A stretch of DNA of 64,000 nucleotides from Ferrovibrio sp965278975 (lineage in GTDB: Bacteria; Pseudomonadota; Alphaproteobacteria; Ferrovibrionales; Ferrovibrionaceae): the NCBI RefSeq assembly GCF_965278975.1, contig NZ_OZ257126.1, positions 868,001 through 932,000 of the forward strand, written 5' to 3'. The translations under genes were made by a program, and so were the position numbers. Of this stretch, positions 54,066 through 62,392 are shown in pieces. How positions within the stretch are numbered: the first letter of the stretch is position 1; each line of letters begins with the position of its first letter. The notes beneath the pieces were generated by a model, which saw only the letters and a program-made list of their open reading frames with translations, was not told the origin of the DNA and did not search any database.

Positions 54066-54899
54066 TCAGCGCCCCAAATAGACTTCAATGACCCGCTGGT
54101 CGTTCTGCACCATATCCAGGCTGCCCTCGGCCAGCACGCTGCCCTCATGCAGCACGGTGACGCGGGCGCCGAGATCGCGCACGAATTCCATGTCATGCTC
54201 AACCACGATCAGGGTGCGCTGACCAACCAGTTGCAGGATCAGTTCGGCGGTCTGCTTGGTCTCTGAGTCAGTCATGCCGGCCACCGGCTCGTCCAGCAGG
54301 ATCAACTGCGTGTCCTGCACCAGCAGCATACCGATTTCGAGCCATTGCTTCTGGCCGTGGCTCAAGTCGCCGCCGAGATCGGTAACGCGGCCCATCAAAC
54401 CGACGGTATTGAGCGCCCAGGCGATGCGGTCGACGGCTTCTGAATCAAGCCGCGACACCATGCTGCGCAGCGCGCCGCGCGGCGCCTTCAGCGCCAGCTC
54501 GAAATTCTCGAACACGGTGAGATGCTCGAACACGGTCGGCTTCTGGAATTTGCGGCCGATGCCGAGATTGGCAATCGCGGTTTCGTCCAGCTTGGTCAGG
54601 TCGACGCGGCCGGCAAACAGCACCTCGCCGGCATCGGGCTTGGTCTTGCCGGTGATGATATCCATCATCGTGGTCTTGCCGGCGCCGTTCGGGCCGATCA
54701 CCGTGCGCAATTCGCCCGGTGCCACGATCAGCGACAGATTGTTGATCGCCTTGAAGCCATCGAAGGCGACCGAAACGCCATCGAGATAAAGCTGGCTGTC
54801 GGAAACGCGCGGACGTTCGGTAACGCCTTCGCCCAGGCCGGCCTTCGGCTCGACATCCACTTTCGGCAGCGGCGGCGGTGTGTGCAGGGGTGCGGACAT
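54066..54899 (-). CDS. urtD: Urea ABC transporter ATP-binding protein UrtD
   Basis: The protein is 277 residues from ATG 54899; upstream ATGs at 54908 and 54905 overlap urtC and are less likely. Walker A is GPNGAGKTTMMDI, signature LSHGQKQWLEIGMLL, Walker B LILLDEPVAGMTDSETK, and VEHDMEFVRDLGARVTVLHE holds the switch His. It pairs with UrtE to power the importer. The first 40 residues are a proline-rich extension. Confidence 0.93.
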   Translation of the reverse strand: MSAPLHTPPPLPKVDVEPKAGLGEGVTERPRVSDSQLYLDGVSVAFDGFKAINNLSLIVAPGELRTVIGPNGAGKTTMMDIITGKTKPDAGEVLFAGRVDLTKLDETAIANLGIGRKFQKPTVFEHLTVFENFELALKAPRGALRSMVSRLDSEAVDRIAWALNTVGLMGRVTDLGGDLSHGQKQWLEIGMLLVQDTQLILLDEPVAGMTDSETKQTAELILQLVGQRTLIVVEHDMEFVRDLGARVTVLHEGSVLAEGSLDMVQNDQRVIEVYLGR

Positions 54900-54904
54900 G
54901 GTCA

Positions 54905-56068
54905 TCATTCTCCGCCTCCTGCTTTGCTACTAGCGGCTTGATAGGCCGCACGCTGCGCCCGCCAGGCCTTGAACTGGCCGGCGAGGCCGACCACGCCCTT
55001 GGGGAACAGCAAGGTCGAGACGATGAACAGGGCGCCGAGCACGAACAGCCAGAGATCCGGCGCCGCGCCGGTGAGCCAGGTTTTCACCAGATTGATCAGC
55101 ACGCCGCCGAGCGCCGCGCCATAAAGCGTGCCGCGCCCGCCGACCGCCACCCAGATGGCGATTTCGATCGAGTTGGCCGGCGAGAATTCACCCGGATTGA
55201 TGATGCCGACCTGCGGCACATAGAGCGCACCGGCAATGCCGGCCAGCACCGCCGACATGACGAAAGCGACCAGCTTGGCATTGGTGACGGAATAGCCGAA
55301 GAAACGCACCCGGCTTTCGGCATCGCGCACCGCCAGCAGCACGCGGCCGAGCTTGGAGCCGGTGACATAGCGGCAGGCCAGGAAGCAGATGCCGAGCAGC
55401 ACCACGGACGCGATATAGAGCGCGATGCGGGTGCTGGGTGCCTGGATCGGGAAGCCGAGAATATCCTTGAAATCGGTGAGGCCGTTATTGCCGCCGAAGC
55501 CCATGTCGTTGCGGAAGAAGGCGAGCAGCAGGGCGAAGGTCATCGCCTGGGTGACGATGGAGATATAGACGCCGGTGACACGGCTGCGGAAGGCGAACCA
55601 GCCCAGCACCAGCGCCAGCAGGCCCGGCACCACCACCACCATCAGCATGGCGAAGGGAAAACTGTCGAAACCCTGCCAGTACCAGGGCAGTTCCTTCCAG
55701 TTCAGGAACACCATGAAATCCGGCAGTTCGGCATTGCCATAGACACCACGGGTGCCGATCTGGCGCATCAGGTACATGCCCATGCAATAGCCGCCGAGCG
55801 CGAAGAAGGCGCCATGGCCAAGCGACAGGATGCCGGCATAGCCCCAGACCAGATCGAGGCTTAAAGCCAGGATGGCATAGCAGGCATATTTGCCGAGCAG
55901 CGGCACCAGGTAATCGGGCAGATGCAGCGCCGAATTGCCCGCCGGCAGCATGTTGAGCAGCGGCACCACGACGATGAGAATGAAGCCGAGGCCGAGGAAC
56001 ATCGCCCAGCCCCTGGTATCGAGCAGCGGCCGCGGCTTGGCGAGTTGCAGCAATTCGTCTTTAGGCAT
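54905..56068 (-). CDS. urtC: Urea ABC transporter permease UrtC
   Basis: The protein is 387 residues with about ten hydrophobic helices. WAMFLGLGFILIVVVPLLNM, YAILALSLDLVWGYAGILSL, GHGAFFALGGYCMGMYLMRQ and AIWVAVGGRGTLYGAALGGV are the LivM/UrtC blocks. With UrtB it forms the membrane pore. It ends four bases into the start of the urtD frame. Confidence 0.95.
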   Translation of the reverse strand: MPKDELLQLAKPRPLLDTRGWAMFLGLGFILIVVVPLLNMLPAGNSALHLPDYLVPLLGKYACYAILALSLDLVWGYAGILSLGHGAFFALGGYCMGMYLMRQIGTRGVYGNAELPDFMVFLNWKELPWYWQGFDSFPFAMLMVVVVPGLLALVLGWFAFRSRVTGVYISIVTQAMTFALLLAFFRNDMGFGGNNGLTDFKDILGFPIQAPSTRIALYIASVVLLGICFLACRYVTGSKLGRVLLAVRDAESRVRFFGYSVTNAKLVAFVMSAVLAGIAGALYVPQVGIINPGEFSPANSIEIAIWVAVGGRGTLYGAALGGVLINLVKTWLTGAAPDLWLFVLGALFIVSTLLFPKGVVGLAGQFKAWRAQRAAYQAASSKAGGGE

Positions 56069-56080
56069 CAGACCAAACCC

Positions 56081-58030
56081 TTACGCATCTGCCGAGCGCC
56101 CCTTGGCCGCGAACAGGCCGCGCGGCCGCTTCTGGATGAACAGGATGATCGCCACCAGCACCACCACCTTGCCCAGCACCGCGCCGGCCACCGGCTCCAG
56201 CAGCTTGTTGACGATACCGAGCGTCATGGCGCCGACCAGCGTGCCCATCAGGTTGCCGACGCCGCCGAACACCACGACGAGGAAGCTGTCGACGATGTAG
56301 ATGGTGCCGAGATTGGGCGACACATTGCCGATCTGGCTCAAGGCCACGCCGGCCATGCCGGCGATGCCGGAGCCGAGCGCGAAGGTGAGCGCATCAACCT
56401 TCGCGGTGGGAATCCCCATCACGCTGGCCATGCCGCGATTCTGCGTGACTGCGCGCATATGCAGGCCGAAGCTGGTGCGGCGCAGGATCAGCGCGATCAG
56501 GCCCAGCACCAGGAAGCAGAAAATGATGATGATGACGCGGTTCCAGGTGACATCGAAGCCGCCGATCACCTCGTAGGAACCCGTCATCCAGCTCGGATTC
56601 GACACTTCCTTGTTCGGCGCGCCGAAGATCGAGCGGACCAGCTGCTGCAGGATCAGGCTGATGCCCCAGGTGGCAAGCATGGTTTCCAGCGGCCGGCCAT
56701 AGAGAAAGCGGATCACGCCGCGCTCGATGGCGATGCCGAACAGGCCCGCGACCACGAAGGCGACCGGCAGCGCGGCCACCAGATAGCCACCGAACCAGGC
56801 CGGCGGCAGATAGGCGCGGAAGATTTCCTGCACCACATAGGTGGCATAGGCGCCGATCATGATCATTTCGCCATGGGCCATGTTGATCACGCCCATGACG
56901 CCGAAGGTGATGGCGAGGCCGACGGCGGCCAGCAGCAGCACGGAGCCGAGGCTGATACCCTGGAAGATATTGGCGAACCAGCCGATCACGGTGAGCTTGC
57001 GCTGCACCGAGGTGAAGGCGCTTTGCAGCGCCGCCTTCACATCAACGTCGGTTTCGGCGGCAAGGCGCCCCTGCAGCAGCGAGCGCACGCGCAGATCGGT
57101 GGCACCCGACAGCGTCGCCACGGCGGCGAGCTTGCGCTGCTTGTCGGCGGCCGGATCAGCAATATCAGCGGCAGCCAGAGACAGCGCCATGACTTCCCTG
57201 GCCTTGGCGTTGGTCTCCTTCGGCATCACCTCGCGCAGCAGGGCAACAGCATCGGGCGTGGCATTCTCAAGCAGCGCGGCGGCGGCAAGGCGGCGCTGGG
57301 CCGGATCGGGATTGAGCAGGCCGAGGCGGCCCACGGCTTCACGCAGCGCGCCGCGCAGATTGTTGTTCACCACCACCGGATCAAGCTCGGCATTGGTGGC
57401 CATGCCGGCGGATTCCAGCGTGGTGGCAAGCGTCAGGCTCTGCTGGTTGCCGGCGCGGTCGGCGATCACCACGGCGCCATCGCTCTTGCGCGTGAACAGG
57501 CGGCCATCGGTCATGGCGCGCAGCACCGGCACGGCACGGGCATCGCCCAATTGGGTCAGCACCTCGATGGCCTTGCCCTTGGCGGCAAAGTCCTCTGCAT
57601 TGAGCGCGATCACCGCGCTGGCGAAATCCTTCGGCGTTTCCGCTTCGGCGCCGCCAACGCCGGCAGCGGCGAGATCGGCCTTGGCATCATCGGAAAGCTG
57701 GATCAGTTCGAGATCGGCGGGCGCCGCCATGTCTTCCATGTCGCCGGTGGCGGCATTGGTGACCACGATCATGTTGCCATCGGGTTCGCCGATGATCACG
57801 GCGCCATCGGCTATGCGGCGGTAGAGCTTGCTGGCGGCGAGCGCGGCAAGCGCGGCTTTCGCCTGCGGGCTGTCCGACGCCATCAATTGTTCAAGCGCCG
57901 GCTTGGGATCGGATTCGGTGAGACCGGCGAGCAGATCGGGCAGGGCCTGGGCCTGAACTTGAGACGGCACCGCCCCGGCGAAAATCGACAGCACCAGGGC
58001 CAGGATCAGGAGGCAGCGACGCAGAGCCAC
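56081..58030 (-). CDS. urtB: Urea ABC transporter permease UrtB (long N-terminal domain)
   Basis: I take GTG 58030 as start because GGTGA lies nine bases upstream; GTG 58039 would add three residues. The product is 649 residues, longer than the usual 500-540. A signal peptide (CLLILALVLSIFAGAVPS) is followed by about 300 periplasmic, helical residues with HEAT-like text (RLAAAALLENATPDAVALLR), then the LivH-type permease domain (ITFGVMGVINMAHGEMIMIG, QNRGMASVMGIPTAKVDALT, VFGGVGNLMGTLVGAMTLG). The N-terminal part shows an internal duplication: LYRRIADGAVIIGEPDGN and LFTRKSDGAVVIADRAGN. Confidence 0.93.
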   Translation of the reverse strand: MALRRCLLILALVLSIFAGAVPSQVQAQALPDLLAGLTESDPKPALEQLMASDSPQAKAALAALAASKLYRRIADGAVIIGEPDGNMIVVTNAATGDMEDMAAPADLELIQLSDDAKADLAAAGVGGAEAETPKDFASAVIALNAEDFAAKGKAIEVLTQLGDARAVPVLRAMTDGRLFTRKSDGAVVIADRAGNQQSLTLATTLESAGMATNAELDPVVVNNNLRGALREAVGRLGLLNPDPAQRRLAAAALLENATPDAVALLREVMPKETNAKAREVMALSLAAADIADPAADKQRKLAAVATLSGATDLRVRSLLQGRLAAETDVDVKAALQSAFTSVQRKLTVIGWFANIFQGISLGSVLLLAAVGLAITFGVMGVINMAHGEMIMIGAYATYVVQEIFRAYLPPAWFGGYLVAALPVAFVVAGLFGIAIERGVIRFLYGRPLETMLATWGISLILQQLVRSIFGAPNKEVSNPSWMTGSYEVIGGFDVTWNRVIIIIFCFLVLGLIALILRRTSFGLHMRAVTQNRGMASVMGIPTAKVDALTFALGSGIAGMAGVALSQIGNVSPNLGTIYIVDSFLVVVFGGVGNLMGTLVGAMTLGIVNKLLEPVAGAVLGKVVVLVAIILFIQKRPRGLFAAKGRSADA

Positions 58031-58105
58031 GATTCGCACTCACCTTGCTGGGTTTTGTTTTTTGATGACGAGACAGGTACGCACTGAAACAGGCCCGGCG
58101 GAGCA

Positions 58106-58133
58106 CGGGCCGGCAGCTTGCGCCGCCGGCCCG
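58106..58133 (-). promoter_or_regulatory. Hairpin between urtA and urtB
   Basis: Perfect arms CGGGCCGGC (58106-58114) and GCCGGCCCG (58125-58133) with a 10-base loop sit 17 bases after the urtA stop on the minus strand. No T run follows, so it is more likely a 3' mRNA-stabilising or partially terminating element than a full terminator. Such a stem would favour urtA over the membrane genes. Confidence 0.6.
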
Positions 58134-58149
58134 ATCCGTCAGGAGAGAC

Positions 58150-59421
58150 TTAGAACTTCGGCTTTTCGCAGTTGCCGCAGACCCACGGATAGGTCCAGTC
58201 GGCAGTCAGCTTGGCGCTTTCCGGGATGAACTTCGACCAGGCATCGGCCTTCACCGGGCCACGGGTCTTCCACACGATGTTGAACTGGCCATCGGGGCGG
58301 ATTTCGCCGATATAGACCGGCTTCGACAGGTGGTGGTTGGTGTTCATGGTCGAGACGAAGCCGCCCGGTGCCTGCACCTTCTGGCCATACATCGCCTGGC
58401 GCACCGCGTTCACGTCCGTGGTGCCAGCCTGCAGTACGGCCTGCGACCACATCTTGAAGCCGATATAGGTGGCTTCCATCGGATCGTTGGTGACGCGCTT
58501 GTCGCTCTTGATGTAGCTCTTCCACTGCTTGATGAACGCGTCGTTCACCGGCGCCTTCACGGACTGGAAGTAGTTCCAGGCGGCGAGATGGCCGACCAGG
58601 TTCTTGGTGTCGATGCCGGCGAGTTCTTCTTCACCGACCGAGAAGGCGACGACCGGGATGTCGGAAGCCTTGATGCCGGCGTTGGCCAGTTCCTTGTAGA
58701 ACGGCACGTTGGCATCGCCGTTGATGGTGGAGACCACGGCGGTCTTCTTGCCGGCCGAGGCGAACTTCTTGATGTCCGCCACGATCGTCTGCCAGTCGGA
58801 ATGGCCGAACGGCGTGTAGTTGATCATGATGTCGTCGGCGGCAACGCCCTTCGACTTCAGGAAGGATTCAAGGATCTTGTTGGTGGTGCGCGGATAGACG
58901 TAGTCGGTGCCGGCCAGCACCCAGCGCTTCACTTCGCCGCCTTCCTTGCCCATCAGGTATTCCACCGCCGGGATCGCCTGCTGGTTCGGCGCGGCGCCGG
59001 TGTAGAACACGTTGCGGGAGGATTCTTCACCTTCGTACTGCACCGGATAGAACAGCAGGCCGTTCAGTTCCTCGAACACCGGCAGCACGGACTTGCGCGA
59101 CACCGAGGTCCAGCAGCCGAACACCACCGAGACCTTTTCCTTGGCCAGCAGTTCGCGCGCCTTTTCGGCGAAGAGCGGCCAGTTGGAGGCGGGATCGACA
59201 ACCACGGCTTCCAGCTTCTTGCCGAGCAGACCGCCCTTCTTGTTCACGTCGTCAACCATCATCAGGACCGTGTCCTTCAGGGTGGTCTCCGAAATCGCCA
59301 TGGTGCCGCTCAGCGAATGCAGCACGCCGACCTTGATCGTCTCCTGGGCTTGCGCCGTGGCGGCGAAGCTGATGCTGGCCGCCAGGCCCAGCGCTGCCGC
59401 CGTGTTGAGGATGCGTCCCAT
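58150..59421 (-). CDS. urtA: Urea ABC transporter substrate-binding protein UrtA
   Basis: The protein is 423 residues from ATG 59421, preceded by GAGAGGGA. The signal peptide (LNTAAALGLAASISFAATAQ ending AQA) leads to the mature start ETIKVGVLHSLSGTMAISET. KLEAVVVDPASNWPLFAEKA, GCWTSVSRKSVLPVFEELNG and LFYPVQYEGEESSRNVFYTG are UrtA-specific. It binds urea in the periplasm and delivers it to UrtBC. A sigma-54 promoter lies 60 bases upstream, so nitrogen limitation should turn it on. Confidence 0.96.
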   Translation of the reverse strand: MGRILNTAAALGLAASISFAATAQAQETIKVGVLHSLSGTMAISETTLKDTVLMMVDDVNKKGGLLGKKLEAVVVDPASNWPLFAEKARELLAKEKVSVVFGCWTSVSRKSVLPVFEELNGLLFYPVQYEGEESSRNVFYTGAAPNQQAIPAVEYLMGKEGGEVKRWVLAGTDYVYPRTTNKILESFLKSKGVAADDIMINYTPFGHSDWQTIVADIKKFASAGKKTAVVSTINGDANVPFYKELANAGIKASDIPVVAFSVGEEELAGIDTKNLVGHLAAWNYFQSVKAPVNDAFIKQWKSYIKSDKRVTNDPMEATYIGFKMWSQAVLQAGTTDVNAVRQAMYGQKVQAPGGFVSTMNTNHHLSKPVYIGEIRPDGQFNIVWKTRGPVKADAWSKFIPESAKLTADWTYPWVCGNCEKPKF

Positions 59422-59772
59422 AAATCCCTCTCCGTGTTGGTTTGCCGGCCCCCCCGGGACCGGCGACGGAGGACTCAAAGGCAAGAGCCGTGCCAAATGC
59501 CCAGAGTGGCGTCGGCAGGGTCCGCAATCATGCCTAGAGTCTTGATTCCGCAGTGCAACACGGATTCTGGCAACAGGTAGAAACAGGCCAGCGCCAGTCA
59601 ACGAGGCCGGGCTTTCTGCGCACCGGACGAACAGGTGTTTCTTTAATAAGCATAAAACCTAGTCATGCACAAATTTTGAACAGACAAATACGGCTGTATG
59701 GAATTCGGGCAAAAGCTGACTGAAGTTGAGTCAGTTCTCGGCAGTCATCCAAGCTGGTTGGGGTAGGCAGTG
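59422..59772 (-). promoter_or_regulatory. ureD-urtA intergenic region with sigma-54 promoter
   Basis: On the minus strand TTGGCACGGCTCTTGCC (59497-59481) matches TGGCACG-N4-TTGC perfectly; transcription would start near 59470, about 50 bases before urtA. Upstream, 59666-59682 has TGCACAAATTTTGAACA, which keeps about 10 of 14 fixed bases of an NtrC-type site but only one clear half; this is weak. The rest of the 351-base gap is AT-richer (TTTCTTTAATAAGCATAAA) and holds no gene. Confidence 0.75.
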
Positions 59773-60690
59773 TCAGCGCAGCCACAACCGGGGCATGGCA
59801 TCGGCCCAGCCGGCCTCGGCCCGGCAGCGGCGCCACAGGGCGGCAAAGGCGCGGCGCAGGGCCAGCGGGTCCGGCGACAGCAGCCGGGCGAGGATGAAAC
59901 CATCCAGCCTGGTGGCCCCGCCGCGCACGTCGGGATGAGCTTCCAGTGCTGCGCGCAAGGCGCCGAGCATTGGCGCGGCACCGCTATCACTGGCGAAGCC
60001 CGGCCGCACGAAAAGCAGGCTGGCCTGGGCCAGCGCGCCATCGAAACCGGCCGGCGCCGCCAGCAAGGCCGGAATGTCGGCATCCAAGGCCTGGCGCTCG
60101 GTCCAGATCAGCCGGCCGGCGCGGCGCAGCTCCCAGCGGTCAAACAATTCGCCCCGGCTGAAACGCTCGCCATGGGCCAGGCGGCCATAGACCAGCATGT
60201 CGCCGATCAGGGCTTCCGCCGCCGGATCGAGGTCGATCAGGGTGTGGCGCTCCAGCCGGGCGCCGTCGAACAAGATGGTTTCCTGCGGCAGCCATTCCAG
60301 CCAGGCCCCGGCACCGGCGCGCAGATCCTGGGTCAGCAGGGTCGGGCGATCAGAGGCCGTCGAGCGGTAGAGCTTCTCGGCCGCCTGGGCCATGGCGGTG
60401 ACCCGGGCACCCGGCTCCAGCGCCAGTTCCAGGGCCAGGCGGTCGCCGCCGGTGAGGCCGCCCGAAGTGGTGACCATGACCAGCGAACCGGGTTCGCCGG
60501 GCTCGGGATCGGGCAGCAGCGCGCGGCCGGGATCGGACTGATAGAGATCGAGCAGCCGGGCGCCGCCCCGGCCCATCCCATCCCGGCCGGGCAAAGCCGG
60601 GCCAAAACGGGCAGTAACGCCGCCATTCCCGCGTTCCAGAACCGGCTTGGCTTCGAGACCGGGAGACTTAAGGCCCTGTTCAGACATCAT
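59773..60690 (-). CDS. ureD: Urease accessory protein
   Basis: The protein is 305 residues. GGVTARFGPALPGRDGMGRG, VMVTTSGGLTGGDRLALELA, AQAAEKLYRSTASDRPTLLT, LEWLPQETILFDGARLERHT and DMLVYGRLAHGERFSRGELF are the family blocks. UreD is the scaffold that first binds the apo-urease. It is separated from ureABC by the whole urt operon and may be translated from its own message, as the urtA promoter lies after it. Confidence 0.95.
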   Translation of the reverse strand: MMSEQGLKSPGLEAKPVLERGNGGVTARFGPALPGRDGMGRGGARLLDLYQSDPGRALLPDPEPGEPGSLVMVTTSGGLTGGDRLALELALEPGARVTAMAQAAEKLYRSTASDRPTLLTQDLRAGAGAWLEWLPQETILFDGARLERHTLIDLDPAAEALIGDMLVYGRLAHGERFSRGELFDRWELRRAGRLIWTERQALDADIPALLAAPAGFDGALAQASLLFVRPGFASDSGAAPMLGALRAALEAHPDVRGGATRLDGFILARLLSPDPLALRRAFAALWRRCRAEAGWADAMPRLWLR

Positions 60691-60787
60691 GGGGCAGAAT
60701 TACAGGGCCAGACTCTGCCCCGCAACCATCCCCCTCCTGCTACAAATACTAGGAACAGGGGCAATTGCCCGCTATACCTCGCCCGGA

Positions 60788-61606
60788 ATGACCCAAAGCG
60801 CCACCCTGCCCACTTCGGCCCAGCCGCTGACTGCCCAGGTCCCCGGCCTGCTGGCCAGCCTGCGCTTCGCGCTGTTCATGGCCGGGCTGGACATCGCCAG
60901 TTCGTTCCGGCGCACCGGGCTTGGCACGCTGTGGGTGACGCTCGGCCTCGCCCTGGCGATCGGCGCGCTCGGCCTGCTGTTCGGCACCGTGCTGCAGCAG
61001 CTGGTGCCGCATTACAATATCTATGTCCCCTATCTTGCCGCCGGCATGATCGCCTGGAGCCTGCTGGCCAGCATCCTGCATCAGGCAGCCGGGCAGACCT
61101 GGCTGTTCATGGCGCAGCTGCGCCACACCATGCTGCCGCTGCCCGCCACCATGCTGCGCCTGATCCTGCGGCAAGTGCTGATCCTGGCGCAGAACATCCT
61201 GCTGGCGGTGACGCTGCAGGCCATCCTGCTGCAAACCGTGACGCTGGCGCCGCTGAGCCTGCTGGCCGGCATCATCCTGCTCACCGCCAATGCCACCTGG
61301 ATGGCGGTGCTGATCGGCATGCTCTGCGCCCGCTTCCGCGACATGCCGCAGCTTGTCGGCTGGGCCGTGCATCTCGGCTTCTTCCTGACGCCGGTGCTTT
61401 GGCCGGTCGAGTTCCTCGCCCGCTTCGGCTGGCTGGCGCAGATCAATCCGCTGTTCCACCTGGTGGAGCTGGTGCGCCAGCCCCTGCTCGGCCAGCCGGT
61501 GGCGTTGCTGACCTGGCTGCTCAGCCTGCTGGCGCTGCTGGTCGGCGGCAGCCTGACCTTCCTGCTGTATCAGCGCCTGCGCTGGCGCCTGCCCTATTGG
61601 ACCTGA
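60788..61606 (+). CDS. ABC-2 type polysaccharide export permease (Wzm/KpsM-like)
   Basis: The protein is 272 residues from ATG 60788, with about six membrane segments (TLWVTLGLALAIGALGLLFG, YVPYLAAGMIAWSLLASILH, LAGIILLTANATWMAVLIGM). ALFMAGLDIASSFRRTGLGT at the N-terminus and WLAQINPLFHLVELVRQPLLG at the end match polysaccharide and teichoic-acid type exporters. It works with the ATPase encoded three bases downstream. It is divergent from ureD. Confidence 0.87.
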   Translation: MTQSATLPTSAQPLTAQVPGLLASLRFALFMAGLDIASSFRRTGLGTLWVTLGLALAIGALGLLFGTVLQQLVPHYNIYVPYLAAGMIAWSLLASILHQAAGQTWLFMAQLRHTMLPLPATMLRLILRQVLILAQNILLAVTLQAILLQTVTLAPLSLLAGIILLTANATWMAVLIGMLCARFRDMPQLVGWAVHLGFFLTPVLWPVEFLARFGWLAQINPLFHLVELVRQPLLGQPVALLTWLLSLLALLVGGSLTFLLYQRLRWRLPYWT

Positions 61607-61608
61607 CC

Positions 61609-62340
61609 ATGTCGGCGGCGCTGCATCTCGAAAACGTATCGGTGGAGTTTCCGGTCTTCTATGCGCCGGAACGCTCGCTCAAGCGCAACCTGCTGGGCGG
61701 CAGCGGCCATGGCCTGCGCATCAACGCGCTGCAGGATATCAACCTGTCGCTCGGGCGCGGCTCGCGCACGGCTTTGCTGGGCGGCAACGCTTCGGGCAAG
61801 ACCACTTTGCTGCGCGCCGCCGCCGGCCTGCTGCAACCCAGCAAGGGCAGCGTGGTACGTCAGGGCCGCGCCTTCGCGGTGCTGAATGTCGGCCTCGGCG
61901 TCGATCCCGATCTCTCGGCCTACAACACCGCCATCGGCCATGGCCTGCTGGCCGGCCATGATGTCAAGGAAAGTCGCCGCCGCGCCGAAATGGCGATGGA
62001 ATTCGGCGAGCTTGACGACAAGGCCGCCGACACGCCGATCAAGCTGCTCGGCCCCGGCCAGCGGCTGCGGCTGGGTACCGGCATCGCCACCGCGCTTGAA
62101 GCCAATATCCTGCTGTTCGACGAAGTGCTGGAACATGCCGGGCCAGAATTCCTCGACCGCCTGATGGGCTATATCCGCCAGGGGCCGCCGAGCCAGGGCG
62201 CCGTGCTGATGGTGGAACGCGCCGCCGGCCTGCTGCTGCGCTTCTGCGACCGCGCCATCGTGCTGGAGAATGGCCAGGTGACCGACCAGGGCGAACTGGC
62301 CAGCGTGGTGCAGCGCCATGCCGGGCGCTACGTCATCTAA
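61609..62340 (+). CDS. ABC transporter ATP-binding protein, Wzt/KpsT-like, with degenerate motifs
   Basis: The protein is 243 residues from ATG 61609. Walker A GGNASGKTTLLRAAAG is intact, and the Walker B region is ILLFDEVLEHAGPEF. The signature, expected as SSGM or SGGQ, reads LLGPGQRLRLG, and where the switch histidine is normal (VSHS) the text is MVERAAGLLLRF, with Arg instead of His. The overall layout (NVGLGVDPDLSAYNTAIGHG, CDRAIVLENGQVTDQG) still fits Wzt-type exporters. ATP hydrolysis may be weak, or it may act with another ATPase. Confidence 0.85.
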   Translation: MSAALHLENVSVEFPVFYAPERSLKRNLLGGSGHGLRINALQDINLSLGRGSRTALLGGNASGKTTLLRAAAGLLQPSKGSVVRQGRAFAVLNVGLGVDPDLSAYNTAIGHGLLAGHDVKESRRRAEMAMEFGELDDKAADTPIKLLGPGQRLRLGTGIATALEANILLFDEVLEHAGPEFLDRLMGYIRQGPPSQGAVLMVERAAGLLLRFCDRAIVLENGQVTDQGELASVVQRHAGRYVI

Positions 62341-62392
62341 AGCAGCGGCAGCCAGAGCAGGCCCAGGCTCTAGAGCAAGTCTGGCTGCTCGG
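62341..62392. other. Convergent gene end with 9-base inverted repeat
   Basis: GCAGCCAGA (62348-62356) and TCTGGCTGC (62380-62388) are perfect complements 23 bases apart, spanning the ABC ATPase end and the rfbC end. There is no T run, so its action as a terminator is uncertain. Confidence 0.3.

Noticed and set aside
55922..58087. A 721-codon plus-strand frame antisense to urtB
   Set aside because: Its text is rich in His, Gly and Gln with no domain, a common shadow of the GC-rich urtB gene.
59666..59682. NtrC-like site upstream of urtA
   Set aside because: Only one half-site is good; I mention it as weak support in the promoter entry and do not claim it as a separate feature.
59770..62340. 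A long open plus-strand frame of 856 codons
   Set aside because: Its first part is antisense to ureD and its middle runs against the permease frame; only its last part is real, as the Wzt-like ATPase starting at 61609.
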